Of a stretch of DNA of 64,000 nt, positions 17,646 to 26,805 are shown piece after piece. The translations under genes and the position numbers were made by a program. This stretch comes from Candidatus Nitrosocosmicus agrestis. Lineage in GTDB: Archaea; Thermoproteota; Nitrososphaeria; Nitrososphaerales; Nitrososphaeraceae. The stretch is from positions 186,001 to 250,000 of the forward strand of contig NZ_VUYS01000004.1 in NCBI RefSeq assembly GCF_008389435.1, in the 5' to 3' direction. Each line of letters begins with the position of its first letter. Position 1 is the first letter of the stretch. The notes beneath the pieces are model-generated. The model searched no databases and was not told where the DNA came from. It saw only the letters and a program-made list of their open reading frames with translations.

Positions 17646-18932
17646 CTATCCTCCAAATACCATTCTTCTCAATAGTATTATTCTTCTTTGATCTATCAAA
17701 GCCGCTTTAGGATAATAAGCATCATCATGACGAATTATTTCTGAAATAGATATAGTTATCGGAGACTTGCGTAGTTCTTTCTCCGAAGGTGTCTGAAATA
17801 CAACAGAATTTCCGATTCTACCACATGGAAATGAACCTGCTGTAGTATTCCAAACTGTTTCTAATATTTTTGGTAGCAGGCATTCAGAAAGGCGCAGTTT
17901 AAAAGTCAAATTGTCTTTGTTTCTTATATCAAAGATGGCAACATTTTTTTTATTGTTTCCGCAGATATCAAGAGATTTAACCCTCTCATACAAAATCCTC
18001 GTAAGACTAACGTATTCAGATGTAAAGAACCTAGAATATGACAAATCAATCTTTAATTTTTCTTGAAACATCCATCTCCAATAACGCAAATAAAGTTTTA
18101 GGTCGCATAGGATACAACTTTGCTCCTCGGTATTAAATGTGGAGTAGAGAAGATTCTTGTCTGGCAACAACTTAGAGTAGGTATGACAATCATTTTCATC
18201 GCATTCTGGCAGTGCTGTCCCCATAACAACCTCTTCCGCCTGTTGATTCCGACTATCGAACCCATCATGGATACTTTTACATTCCAGTTTGACTTCATAA
18301 GAATTCCTGTTAAGAAATCCACCCATCCTTTTCAAAGTTATTTCCAAAAAATAGTTGCGTACCACTGGAGAATTTATGAATAATGTATTTATAGTTCCTA
18401 TTGACCCTACTTCGTCTGACGAAGGTGGATTCCCGTTTTGGTGGTTTAAAACAAATGGATAGACACTCAACTGTATCGTTATTTTTTTTGTATCGATTGT
18501 TTTGTCAAAACCGCCTCGAGGTGGATAATAAACTGCACAATTACTGTCGTGAAAAATATCAGAATACCGAGTATCCAAACCCCCGTTGGATTTGAAAGCT
18601 CCTTCGCTCATACCACCAAGAAGCTTCCATTTACATCCAGATTCTATCGGAACCCTTATCTTATTTTTTATTTTGTGAACGCACTGAATATCGAAAACAA
18701 GAAAACTCTCTATTAGAATTGATATTGGAAAACCATCATCACTTTGAAAAGATATCAAACTAGTATTTTTGTCTAGCAAATGATATGAAACAAATACTTT
18801 CTTCAAATTGTGCTCGATGCCTATAGAGATATTTTCAAATTCAAGATCGCTCCAAAAGGAGCCTCTAGAATTATTGCAGGTATCCACAGATAATAATGTA
18901 AAAACAAATTGCATTATTAAGATAGATCCCAA
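17646..18932 (-). CDS. Unrecognised 428-residue protein
   Basis: Long intact frame with balanced composition, so it is very likely a real gene. No signal peptide (the first 15 residues are only mildly hydrophobic), no membrane helix and no motif that I know. It is rich in beta-type segments and contains about eleven Cys, among them ECDENDCHTY (near 245) and SCILCDL (near 273), which could bind metal. A second ATG at residue 7 is possible. Isolated between plus-strand genes. Possible accessory or transferred gene. Confidence 0.6.
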   Translation of the reverse strand: MGSILIMQFVFTLLSVDTCNNSRGSFWSDLEFENISIGIEHNLKKVFVSYHLLDKNTSLISFQSDDGFPISILIESFLVFDIQCVHKIKNKIRVPIESGCKWKLLGGMSEGAFKSNGGLDTRYSDIFHDSNCAVYYPPRGGFDKTIDTKKITIQLSVYPFVLNHQNGNPPSSDEVGSIGTINTLFINSPVVRNYFLEITLKRMGGFLNRNSYEVKLECKSIHDGFDSRNQQAEEVVMGTALPECDENDCHTYSKLLPDKNLLYSTFNTEEQSCILCDLKLYLRYWRWMFQEKLKIDLSYSRFFTSEYVSLTRILYERVKSLDICGNNKKNVAIFDIRNKDNLTFKLRLSECLLPKILETVWNTTAGSFPCGRIGNSVVFQTPSEKELRKSPITISISEIIRHDDAYYPKAALIDQRRIILLRRMVFGG

Positions 18933-19381
18933 TCAATTTTTGCAGTTTGTACAGTAAGAAACTACACACATGAAATAATAGAGTTCGCAATCCTTGACTA
19001 GTATGTCACAGTAACTATATTCTAATATGTATAGCGGCCAAGTTTATGAATATATAACCAAATATTGATTGTCAGAGATTCGATTAAAAATATCTATTTA
19101 CGTCAATTCATTGTAGAACACAAGACAACCCAATTCGTTCTAAGATTAAAAAATAAATACACCTCATTGACAAGAGGATCACTATTTCGACGTTAAATCG
19201 ATGCTCTATCACCTATTGATCGGATCAAGATCGAATTTAGGAAACAAATTTAGGAAAAAAACTCGATTTATTATATATATGGTTAAAGACTAGAAATTGT
19301 ACTAATCTAGATTAAGTTTTATTGTTTGTTATTGGGGTTAAATACCAATAACTATAAATATCTTTTAATATATATCTATTT
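18933..19381. other. Intergenic, no gene seen
   Basis: AT-rich spacer upstream of the frameshifted gene at 19382. A TATA-like stretch (AATATATATC, about 19367-19376) lies just before it. No other signal is seen. Confidence 0.4.
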
Positions 19382-19649
19382 ATGAATTCAAGAATTAAAA
19401 AGATTGCAACTCTTATAGACCAAGATTTGCATAGCCACGAGGTAAAAATAAAATCAATTCAAACTTTGGTAGCAAACAAAGATCAAATCATACAAGTTAA
19501 CAAATATTTAAGATCCCTTAGAAGGAGAATTACTTTACCTAACTCGTTCAATTGAAGTTACTAGTACATTTGGACATAATAGAGTTGGATTAATAGGGGA
19601 TAAAATTGCCTTATTATCTGTGTATTACAAAAAATTAACTAAAACGTAA
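19382..19649 (+). pseudogene. Frameshifted small gene, unrecognised
   Basis: An ATG frame (19382-19555) reads 57 residues starting MNSRIKKIATLIDQDLHSHE. From about 19512 a second frame reads DPLEGELLYLTRSIEVTSTF and runs to a TAA at 19647-19649 (ending ALLSVYYKKLTKT). Joined near 19505-19512 they make one protein of about 90 residues. The first frame's tail after that point turns Arg-rich and unnatural. This suggests a single indel in a real gene. The family is not recognised. Confidence 0.45.
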
Positions 19650-19835
19650 ATCATTTTCCATAGTCTATTTTCAATATTATCAAACATTTTACAATATTTA
19701 ATATAGGGACACCCGATAGTTTGTGGCCACACACAGTGTGAATCATTGTTTAGTGGTTTGACAATGACCGATTAGAAATTTCAAATATCAGACTCAACGA
19801 AGTGTTATTATAAGAATTAGACACTATTTATCAAC

Positions 19836-20870
19836 GTGAAGAAGAAATCTACATTTGCTTCTTTCTTTATTTTTTGTATATTGTTTGGGATGGCGTTATA
19901 TAATGAACCTATCAAACATATTGTGACAACTTCAACCCAAATTGTATATGCTCATAATTTTCCACCAAATGATTATTCCAAGTTTATAGCATCCTTGGAT
20001 CAATTTCAAGTAGAATCAAATCTGATCAAAGAGAATCTTGTCAACAATAACATTTCTCTTGCCCAAAAACATGCTAATGAAGCAAATAGTATTTACTATT
20101 GGGACCTTTTGGTGGACATAGTAAAACAAAATAAGACAATTGGAGATGAATTGAAAGTGGGAATAGGAGATCTCCGTAATTCAACTTTATCACTTTCAGA
20201 GGGGAAAGCCACCGAAGCCCTCAGACAGCAGGCTATTCAACAATCAGACAAACTTGTAAATTTGATTAATTCAAGTGCAGACAAAATTATTACTGATGCT
20301 GCGGCGTTAAGACAGACTGAAAGTTCTGATCCATTTAGTCAGATTTCAGGATTTTTCGCTAATCTATTCGGCACTGCAAATAATTCCAATGATACAAGCA
20401 ATTCCATACATCCAATCAGATTTGCAGACCTACTGGATAATGTGCTTCGAAATTACGGGGATGCATACAATGTTAAATTTGACATGACAGACATGGCTAA
20501 CATGGCTAATATAGCTTCTACGAATGATACCTCATCTACTATGAGTCACAATATGACAGGTAACATGAACTCAGGCGCAATGCATGATGGAATGGTCTCG
20601 GAAAATAACGAACCCATAGTAAATATGGCAAACTATCAAAGTGCAGATGGGATGGCAAAAGAACTGATGCAAATATATAGTAAAGAATTAAAACCACTAA
20701 TATCCAATGAGGATAAAAGCGGCCAAATTTCCGATTTGGAAAATGGGATTCGACATCTAATAACGTCGATTGAAAATAAAGATACTCCTTTACAGATAAT
20801 GAACATTGTTCATACACAGATTCATCCTCCTTTAATACAGGCGTTTAATTTGCAAATAATTTCTAGCTAA
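19836..20870 (+). CDS. Exported helical protein with Met/His-rich segment
   Basis: 344 residues, GTG start. The signal peptide ends near residue 40 (IVYAHNF). The mature protein is mostly helical with two similar blocks, about residues 45-155 and 265-344, each reminiscent of the EfeO-type or M75 helical bundles used in metal uptake. Between them lies a Met-rich stretch (residues about 212-255, DMTDMANMANIA and MSHNMTGNMNSGAMHDGM) with His residues, a likely copper- or iron-binding region. Function is inferred from composition only. It stands alone, 186 bp after the frameshifted gene. Confidence 0.6.
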   Translation: MKKKSTFASFFIFCILFGMALYNEPIKHIVTTSTQIVYAHNFPPNDYSKFIASLDQFQVESNLIKENLVNNNISLAQKHANEANSIYYWDLLVDIVKQNKTIGDELKVGIGDLRNSTLSLSEGKATEALRQQAIQQSDKLVNLINSSADKIITDAAALRQTESSDPFSQISGFFANLFGTANNSNDTSNSIHPIRFADLLDNVLRNYGDAYNVKFDMTDMANMANIASTNDTSSTMSHNMTGNMNSGAMHDGMVSENNEPIVNMANYQSADGMAKELMQIYSKELKPLISNEDKSGQISDLENGIRHLITSIENKDTPLQIMNIVHTQIHPPLIQAFNLQIISS

Positions 20871-21006
20871 AGTTTTAATCCTTGGCAATTATTTTAGATT
20901 TTCTTTGATTTTCAGCAGGTCGGGGTGGCACTCAATAAAAAATCAGATCCAGAGAAATAAAAAAAGCCAATGTGTCAATTAATACGAGGAAATTTTGGGA
21001 CTAAGA

Positions 21007-21372
21007 CTATTCTAAATCTTTTTTGAGTTTTGAAAGCAGGTCTAATGAGTTTATAGAGAAATTAGATATCAATCTATCGTGGATTTCCTTAATAGGAAAA
21101 AGATTGATATAATTCCATCTATATTTTCCTTTGTGTCTTACTACAATTAGGTCAGCTTCTTCCAAAACACCAAGATGTTGCATTACTGTACATCTATCAA
21201 ATCCATCAAATGAATTGCACAAATCAGAAGTAGTTCGGGGCTGATCTTTTATCAGGTTCAATATTTTTCTTCTTTGGGTATTGCCTAGAGCTTTAAGAAT
21301 GCGATTGTATCTCTCCTCCTCTTCTTTCTCTTTCTCTTCTTCGGCCCTACTCATGTTACATTTATATAACAA
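21007..21372 (-). CDS. ArsR-family winged-helix transcriptional regulator
   Basis: 121 residues; the second ATG (21352-21354, MSRAEEE) may be the true start. The ArsR helix-turn-helix is clear: ILKALGNTQRRKILNLI, TSDLCNSF, CTVMQHLGVLEEADLIVV and the wing RHKGKYRWNYIN. An Arg/Glu-rich N-terminal helix precedes it. There is no metal-binding CVC motif, so it belongs to the non-metal subgroup that commonly regulates a neighbouring AHSA1 gene. That partner starts 34 bp away in the opposite direction but is interrupted by a stop codon. Confidence 0.85.
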   Translation of the reverse strand: MLYKCNMSRAEEEKEKEEEERYNRILKALGNTQRRKILNLIKDQPRTTSDLCNSFDGFDRCTVMQHLGVLEEADLIVVRHKGKYRWNYINLFPIKEIHDRLISNFSINSLDLLSKLKKDLE

Positions 21373-21406
21373 ATACTACTAATAAACTTAATAACAGCGA
21401 ATATTA

Positions 21407-21850
21407 ATGGAATTAAAGTTCACCGTACAAGCAAAAATAAAAAAACCAATAGAAGAAGTATTTGATGCTGTTTATAATTCAAAAAAACTTTCAAAGTATT
21501 TTGCTACAGGTGGAGCTAGCAGATCACTTGATGAAGGTGTTGAGGTCATATGGGATTTTCATGATTACCCATGATCCTTTCCAATATATGTTGTTAAAAG
21601 TATCAAAAATCAAAGAATAATTTTTGAATGGGCCAGTGCAGTTGAGGATCATCGCTTAACAGTTAAGATAGATTTTGAAGTCTTAAGCGAAGATTCAACA
21701 TTGGTAAGAATCTCAGAGCCTGGATGGACTAAAGAGGAACAATCCTCATTGGAAGAATCTTATAGCAACTGTCATGGTTGGACTCAAATGCTCTGTTGCT
21801 TAAAAGTGTATTTGGAATACGACAAGAACTTGAGAGAATTCTTTTATTAA
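21407..21850 (+). pseudogene. AHSA1/SRPBCC-domain gene with one in-frame TGA
   Basis: The frame opens at ATG 21407 and reads as a typical AHSA1-type START-like domain: FTVQAKIKKPIEEVFDAVYN, the YFATGGASR strand and VIWDFHDYP. Codon 56 is TGA (21572-21574), and the frame then continues to TAA at 21848-21850 with SFPIYVVKSIKNQRIIFEWA and GWTQMLCCLKVYLEYDKNL. Relatives have Gly at this place (DYPGxFPV), so one GGA-to-TGA change explains it. Everything else is intact, so the mutation is recent, an error, or read through. Divergent from its probable ArsR regulator. Confidence 0.75.
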
Positions 21851-22008
21851 TTGCTGCAGGCATGAACACGAATACTTGATCGATTATATACTGATTTTAC
21901 TATTATCAAAATATCACAATAAAATAAATTGCAGATGGTTTAAACAGGCACTTGTCAGACTACAAAATTGTAGTATATAATAAAATTAAAAAATTGATCC
22001 TAGTGAGT

Positions 22009-22551
22009 TTATTCACACAACTCTGGGACTTCTACACATATAAGATGTTGTGTACCGTATATTGGGGTTGTTCCAAAGTGAGTGTTAGTTAAGTTTCCAT
22101 CAACGGCAATAGCTATTCCACTATCATCTAATAAATCGATCTGGGTAGGAACGTTTGAAACTGGTCCGTCTTTCAATGTTACTGTGGTAGTACCCTTAAG
22201 AGTAGTAGTGTTGGTTGCACTATCAAATGTGGGTTCTCCAGATAATTTCAAATCATAGATATGATGAATATGTTCTGCAGTACCATCAGTTTTAGTCATA
22301 TAAAATGAAGCGTTAAAGACGGGAGCTGATGAATTGAATTCTGTAAACTTATATACACCACCTAATATCCATGCTGGATCTGTAGTGTTTCCATTGTTAG
22401 ATGTACTTGTAATAGCGCCTTTCAAGACATTTGGATCAGAATTAGAAGGATTCTGAGAATACGCTTGATTTAGACTCGTTCCAGCAATCAGTAATAACGA
22501 TACAGCCAAAAGAAAAGTAGTCGGTATCAAATTCTTGTTGAATTCCATCAC
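22009..22551 (-). CDS. Exported beta-rich protein of unknown role
   Basis: 180 residues. Signal peptide of about 32 residues ending QAYSQ. The mature chain has Asn/Ser/Thr-rich spacers and beta-type segments (PAWILGGVYKFTEFNSSAPV), with HIHHIYDLKL near the middle and two Cys at the C-terminus (HLICVEVPELCE) that may pair. I recall proteins of this layout from thaumarchaea, where they are annotated only as hypothetical. Probably extracellular or surface-bound. Monocistronic. Confidence 0.65.
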   Translation of the reverse strand: MMEFNKNLIPTTFLLAVSLLLIAGTSLNQAYSQNPSNSDPNVLKGAITSTSNNGNTTDPAWILGGVYKFTEFNSSAPVFNASFYMTKTDGTAEHIHHIYDLKLSGEPTFDSATNTTTLKGTTTVTLKDGPVSNVPTQIDLLDDSGIAIAVDGNLTNTHFGTTPIYGTQHLICVEVPELCE

Positions 22552-23613
22552 ATAAATTTGAGGCCAATAGTATTTAAGTTTGATAAAAATACACTATAAA
22601 AAATATTAAGCAATATTATTTGGCAAGCACAATCATAAATATGAAACACTAAATTATTTTAGTATTCAAAGAAAATTGGTCCAGATTTATTCTCACAGAG
22701 TTAGAGATACTCAAACCAATTGTGTATCCAGATTCTTTAGAATCATCCATTAAACAAATGCATATTTATTATAATATTAGTTGACATCATAGGTATCATC
22801 GTCCCCTACTAGTTGAAAGGAAAATTCCACTTTGAGATCGCAATCAAATGTAAATAGTATTAGAGTACAAGGTCAATCCTCAAGATTTCTAAAAAAACCA
22901 GATCAAGGTTATACTAGTTCTGTAAGAAATGGAATTATCGATTAAAGAGATACTATTAATTTTTGTATCCTCTTTTAATATTGCCTATTAATTCAGAAGT
23001 GACTGTTATTTTTAATATTATTACTACTGTTTTCCTTACAGGAAACTACCCGAATGGAATCACCCGGATTATGTCCATCGCAATGTTTATCAACATATAT
23101 TGATTCGTAATAAGGTCCATTGTCATAGAAGGATCAACAGAATTGTAAGAATTTTAAGTATTGACAAATGAGGACGTGTAAAAAAATTGGCATTATAAAA
23201 TATGGATCATTTAACCAAAAATAAGGTAAATAGTGAAATGTACATAGATATAAAAACAGATGGTTGTCCGATGGATTAAGTCAAAAAATAAATGTTTACC
23301 AGAATAGCAACATATCACAAGATTAGATGACAAAATCCGGAATTCAAATAAATACATCTTTTACCATCTTGCCTTAGATAAAGACATCCTGCGACTAATG
23401 GACCATATGAGTGTTTAAAACACCGGAATCCTTTTGAATATATTGCAAAATATACAATTGTTCCCTTACTGATTTTTATACTATGTTTTGTAAATGTGGG
23501 TATGTTTGGACCGCATGTATGTTCGTACAGACCAAGATTGCATCTTGACTATATTATAATTAACTTAGAACAATACTATAACAGCAAAATCAATAGTTTG
23601 AGGTGAAAAATAA
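22552..23613. other. Long divergent intergenic region
   Basis: About 1.06 kb. A 43-codon stretch without a start near 22655-22790 (plus) reads FILTELEILKPIVYPDSLES and may be a gene remnant. No other ORF, RNA or repeat is seen. Confidence 0.35.
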
Positions 23614-23991
23614 GTGTTAGGAGATAAAGATTCATCCGCAGATATAGCAGTAAAGAATATTGAGACTGCCAAGAATTTTTATGAAAATATACTGGGATTA
23701 AAAAGAATTGAAACATTTGGAAAAGAGGTAATAGTTTACAAGAGCGGACATTCGTCGATTGTTGTTTATAGATCGGATTTTGCTGGGACAAATAAGGCAA
23801 CATGTGTAACATGGGCAGTAGGTGCAGATATTCAAAATATTGTGAAACAGCTTAAAGAGAAAGGTGTGAGTTTTGAGCATTATAAAATGCCTGATACAGT
23901 CTTGGAAGGAGATATTCATGTTTATGGTGACATGAAAGTTGCTTGGTTTAAAGACCCAGATGGAAATATCCTCAACTTGATCAATCAATAA
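23614..23991 (+). CDS. VOC-superfamily (glyoxalase/bleomycin-resistance-like) protein
   Basis: 125 residues, GTG start. One VOC unit made of two beta-alpha-beta-beta-beta modules: DIAVKNIETAKNFYENILGL and FEHYKMPDTVLEGDIHVYG, closing with AWFKDPDGNILNLINQ, the usual C-terminal motif. The family binds a divalent metal and handles small substrates such as methylglyoxal adducts or antibiotics; the substrate here is unknown. It would act as a dimer in the cytoplasm. No operon partner. Confidence 0.88.
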   Translation: MLGDKDSSADIAVKNIETAKNFYENILGLKRIETFGKEVIVYKSGHSSIVVYRSDFAGTNKATCVTWAVGADIQNIVKQLKEKGVSFEHYKMPDTVLEGDIHVYGDMKVAWFKDPDGNILNLINQ

Positions 23992-24435
23992 TATTTACTT
24001 AACAAAGAAGAGATAGGTATTGGGAAAACACCTCCTATCAACCTTATACTGCTTAGAGCCAATTCCCATTAGTGGTTTTACCAGTAACGGGTAGGGAATC
24101 ATTTTTAGAAATTCAAGTTTTCCATTCATATCTTTGTTGATATTTGGAATTAAACCGCTTGCTATGTTAAATTATGGCAATATAAAAACCTTGATACTAG
24201 TTTATTTTTGCAATTCAGCAAGACTTGTTGATGGCCTTATCCACCAAGGGAGTGGACATATCAGAAAGATTAAACAATAAATATGATGAAGAACGATCAA
24301 TCTTTTTTTAATAAAGTAAAGAGATTTATCTGCAAAGACAATCCTTTTGCCAACTAAAAAATAGGTTGTTAGTTTGTAATTTAGACGGATAGAATGGGCT
24401 CAAGTGAATTGACCATTAGTCGTCTGCCTCAGTTA
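23992..24435. other. Convergent intergenic region, possible tiny ORF
   Basis: Between the VOC gene and the convergent acidic exported protein. A TATA-like ATATAAAAA (about 24180) precedes a 26-codon ATG frame (24231-24311, MALSTKGVDISERLNNKYDE). This may be a small protein or chance. Confidence 0.3.
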
Positions 24436-24837
24436 CTAATTACTACCTTCGCTATTATTACTACTAGTACTTTCTGAGTCATCATCACTACTACTACCAT
24501 CAGAATCGTCATTGCTGCTTGAATCCGTAGTGCTGCTACCGCCTATGCCATCCCCACTAGAACTGTCACTAGCGATCGAATCACCCGCGGTATCTGCCTG
24601 AGGGTCATATATAGGTCTGAAACAATCTCTTATCTCACTCTCACTAGCATATCCTTTATCTCCTTCAGATTGACCTAAGCAGTTAACAAACTCTTCGTAA
24701 TTACTAGAACTAGATGTGTCATCATCGCCATCAGATTGAGCAAAGGCAGGTAACATAGGTAATGCAGGAGAGATAGCTGCAAGCATTGATGCTAATGCGA
24801 TAACAAAGCTGATAGATAATTTGTTTTTGTCATTCAT
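24436..24837 (-). CDS. Exported acidic Ser/Asp-rich protein
   Basis: 133 residues. Signal peptide of about 34 residues ending PAFAQ. A short folded part (residues about 45-75, YEEFVNCLGQSEGDKGYASE and CFRPIY, with two Cys) is followed by a low-complexity tail of Ser, Asp, Gly, Thr and Asn to the C-terminus. The tail is a likely substrate for O-glycosylation or cation binding. Unknown function; one of several small exported proteins between 22 and 26 kb. Confidence 0.65.
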   Translation of the reverse strand: MNDKNKLSISFVIALASMLAAISPALPMLPAFAQSDGDDDTSSSSNYEEFVNCLGQSEGDKGYASESEIRDCFRPIYDPQADTAGDSIASDSSSGDGIGGSSTTDSSSNDDSDGSSSDDDSESTSSNNSEGSN

Positions 24838-25036
24838 TTTATTTTAATTATCAACATAATATAAAAGATAAATACGATCTTTATAATCCTCCAATCAAAA
24901 CCTTGTTGTAAATCCATTATTAGCATAAATACATTTTATTGAAATAACAAAAAGAAACTTTAAGATAAAACTTGTTTCATAAGATTTTCGATTCAGAATA
25001 ACAATATAAAAAATTAAAAGAAATTAGGATTATTTA

Positions 25037-25255
25037 TTAACTAGTTGCATTTGCTCCCGAAGAATTACCTAAGGCAATATTTGCATCCAAACCTGCACCT
25101 GTATCAGTCAATTGTGTCGTATTATCAACTGGGGCAGACTCCGAAGTATTCATGGTCATATTATCCTGTGCAAATGCGGAAGAGTTTGCGCCTACTAGCA
25201 AGACTGATGCTGCTAACACACTAATTATTGAAAATAGATGTATTTTGTTCATCAT
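25037..25255 (-). CDS. Small exported peptide with NMTM motif
   Basis: 72 residues. Signal peptide ends SAFAQ; the mature part begins DNMTMNTSESAPVDNTT and is rich in Asn, Thr, Ser and Ala. It shares the FAQDNMTM junction with the Met-rich peptide at 1776-1976, so the two belong to one family of tiny exported proteins. It has far fewer Met, so metal binding is less likely here. Confidence 0.6.
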   Translation of the reverse strand: MMNKIHLFSIISVLAASVLLVGANSSAFAQDNMTMNTSESAPVDNTTQLTDTGAGLDANIALGNSSGANATS

Positions 25256-25564
25256 CTTTCACTAAAGAACAAGATTTATAACACTATATTATATTGTGCA
25301 GATAAGTAAGAAAGCAATTTAGTTTAACAAACATACATCAGAGTTTTAAGCATTAGAATACAGAGTCATAATTACACTTGAACTACCACGATGGATGGAT
25401 ATAGGTATTAGTTAAAGTCATGTCTATCAATATGATAACCCATTATCTTTCTCGGCTGAATTCTCTGATTCGATCAATTGAGGAATGGTATAGCCACAAA
25501 ATTCATGTGCGATCCAATAATTGCAGTTCTCTTTAAATAAAACCAACTAGATACTAAACTTGAA
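25256..25564. other. Divergent intergenic region, no gene seen
   Basis: Promoter-bearing spacer between two exported-protein genes; no coding frame or RNA is seen. Confidence 0.4.
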
Positions 25565-26008
25565 ATGAAGATATCTCTGTATTATTTTGTTGCTATAATA
25601 CCAATGTTGCTTGTATTCTATGGCGCAACTACTGAAAGCGGAAATGTTAGATTTGACGCATTTGCTCAAACCGCTGAAAACAGTAACGAAAATGCAAAAG
25701 TATTGGAACAGTTAGTCCAAAATTTAACCCAAGCTCAAAGCTCGGTATCAAATAACGATTCGGGACTAGCTACTACACAATTAACCGCAATCATAGGAGA
25801 ATTATCAGACATCATAGGTAAAATCACCACTGACAACAGTGGTCAATATCTTGACACCCATACACATTACTTTACACATAAAGATCATGTACATACCGTA
25901 ACTCACACCCATCCCCACCATGCTGATCACCACAGTCATCATGAGAGTTGGACTGAAAAACACCACATCTTTGATCCTAAAAACTGCAAGCCGGGGTTAA
26001 TGTGTTAA
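25565..26008 (+). CDS. Exported His-rich protein, likely metal binding
   Basis: 147 residues. Signal peptide of about 35 residues ending DAFAQ. The middle (residues about 40-95) is helical and Gln/Asn rich. From residue about 97 a dense His region follows (HTHYFTHKDHVH, HTHPHHADHHSHHES) with about 17 His in 40 residues, and the chain ends NCKPGLMC with two Cys. Such clusters bind Zn, Ni or Cu ions; here probably outside the cell as a buffer or scavenger. Metal identity is unknown. Monocistronic, ATG start. Confidence 0.7.
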   Translation: MKISLYYFVAIIPMLLVFYGATTESGNVRFDAFAQTAENSNENAKVLEQLVQNLTQAQSSVSNNDSGLATTQLTAIIGELSDIIGKITTDNSGQYLDTHTHYFTHKDHVHTVTHTHPHHADHHSHHESWTEKHHIFDPKNCKPGLMC

Positions 26009-26154
26009 CAATTAAAAACACATACACTTTTTTATTCAAGATCCAAAATAATTTAAAATTATATACCTTAGAATCTTAAATTTTAGATATCCCTTTAAAA
26101 TTCATGTGCTTAATTGTCTAACTGATGTATGTAGAAAATACATGTGACTAATGT

Positions 26155-26784
26155 ATGAATAAGTTGGTCAATAAATGCTTCTGGCCCTATATAATAGTAA
26201 AGATGACTACAATAATAGGAATCAAAACAAAAGAGGGAGTCGTACTTGCATCCGATAAGAGGGCCAGTAAAGGATTCTTTATTGGATCTAAAATAGTCCA
26301 AAAAATCTCCAAGATAGATGATACACTTGCTATTGCCATAGCCGGACAATTATCTGATGCAGAACACTTGATCAAAGTGGCGGCTGCAGAAAGAAAATTA
26401 ATAGAAATGAGAAGAGGCTTTCCTTTAACTGTAAAAGAATCGTCAAGACTTATCGCAAATCTAGCATATTCAGGACTCAAAAACTATCAACCTTACTATG
26501 TTGAGCTATTAGTAGCTGGAGTTGATTCGACAGGTTCACACATAAATGTAGCAGACATGAGTGGAGCCATTACGAATGAGGATTTTGCCGCATCGGGTTC
26601 TGGAGCTCCTATTGCATACGGTGTTTTAGAAAGCCTGTATCGCAAAGACATTTCAAATGAAGAAGCTAAAGAAATTGCAGCTAAAGCGGTCTCTGCGGCT
26701 ATGGAGCGAGATCCAGGATCAGGAAATGGTATAGATGTTCTAATAATACCCAAATTGATTTCTGTCGGCGAGGTTGTGGCCTAA
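26155..26784 (+). CDS. psmB: 20S proteasome beta subunit
   Basis: 209 residues as drawn, but the functional start is probably ATG 26203, which gives MTTIIGIKTKEGVVLASDKR: the catalytic Thr1 then directly follows Met, so removal of Met alone would activate it. In that numbering Thr1, Asp17 and Lys33 (IVQKIS) are all present, and GSGAPIAYGVLES and the final DVLII segment match active beta subunits. Starting at 26155 would add a 16-residue propeptide lacking the usual Gly before Thr. It is followed 21 bp later by an alpha-like subunit, so the two are co-transcribed and probably form one particle. Confidence 0.92.
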   Translation: MNKLVNKCFWPYIIVKMTTIIGIKTKEGVVLASDKRASKGFFIGSKIVQKISKIDDTLAIAIAGQLSDAEHLIKVAAAERKLIEMRRGFPLTVKESSRLIANLAYSGLKNYQPYYVELLVAGVDSTGSHINVADMSGAITNEDFAASGSGAPIAYGVLESLYRKDISNEEAKEIAAKAVSAAMERDPGSGNGIDVLIIPKLISVGEVVA

Positions 26785-26805
26785 CAGGAGAGAAGTGATT
26801 AGAGA

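Noticed and set aside
21572-21574. TGA as selenocysteine codon
   Set aside because: Relatives have Gly here, not Cys, and no selenocysteine insertion element is apparent; nonsense mutation or error is simpler.
24231-24311. 26-codon ATG frame after a TATA-like box
   Set aside because: Plausible tiny gene, but length and lack of a family prevent a call.
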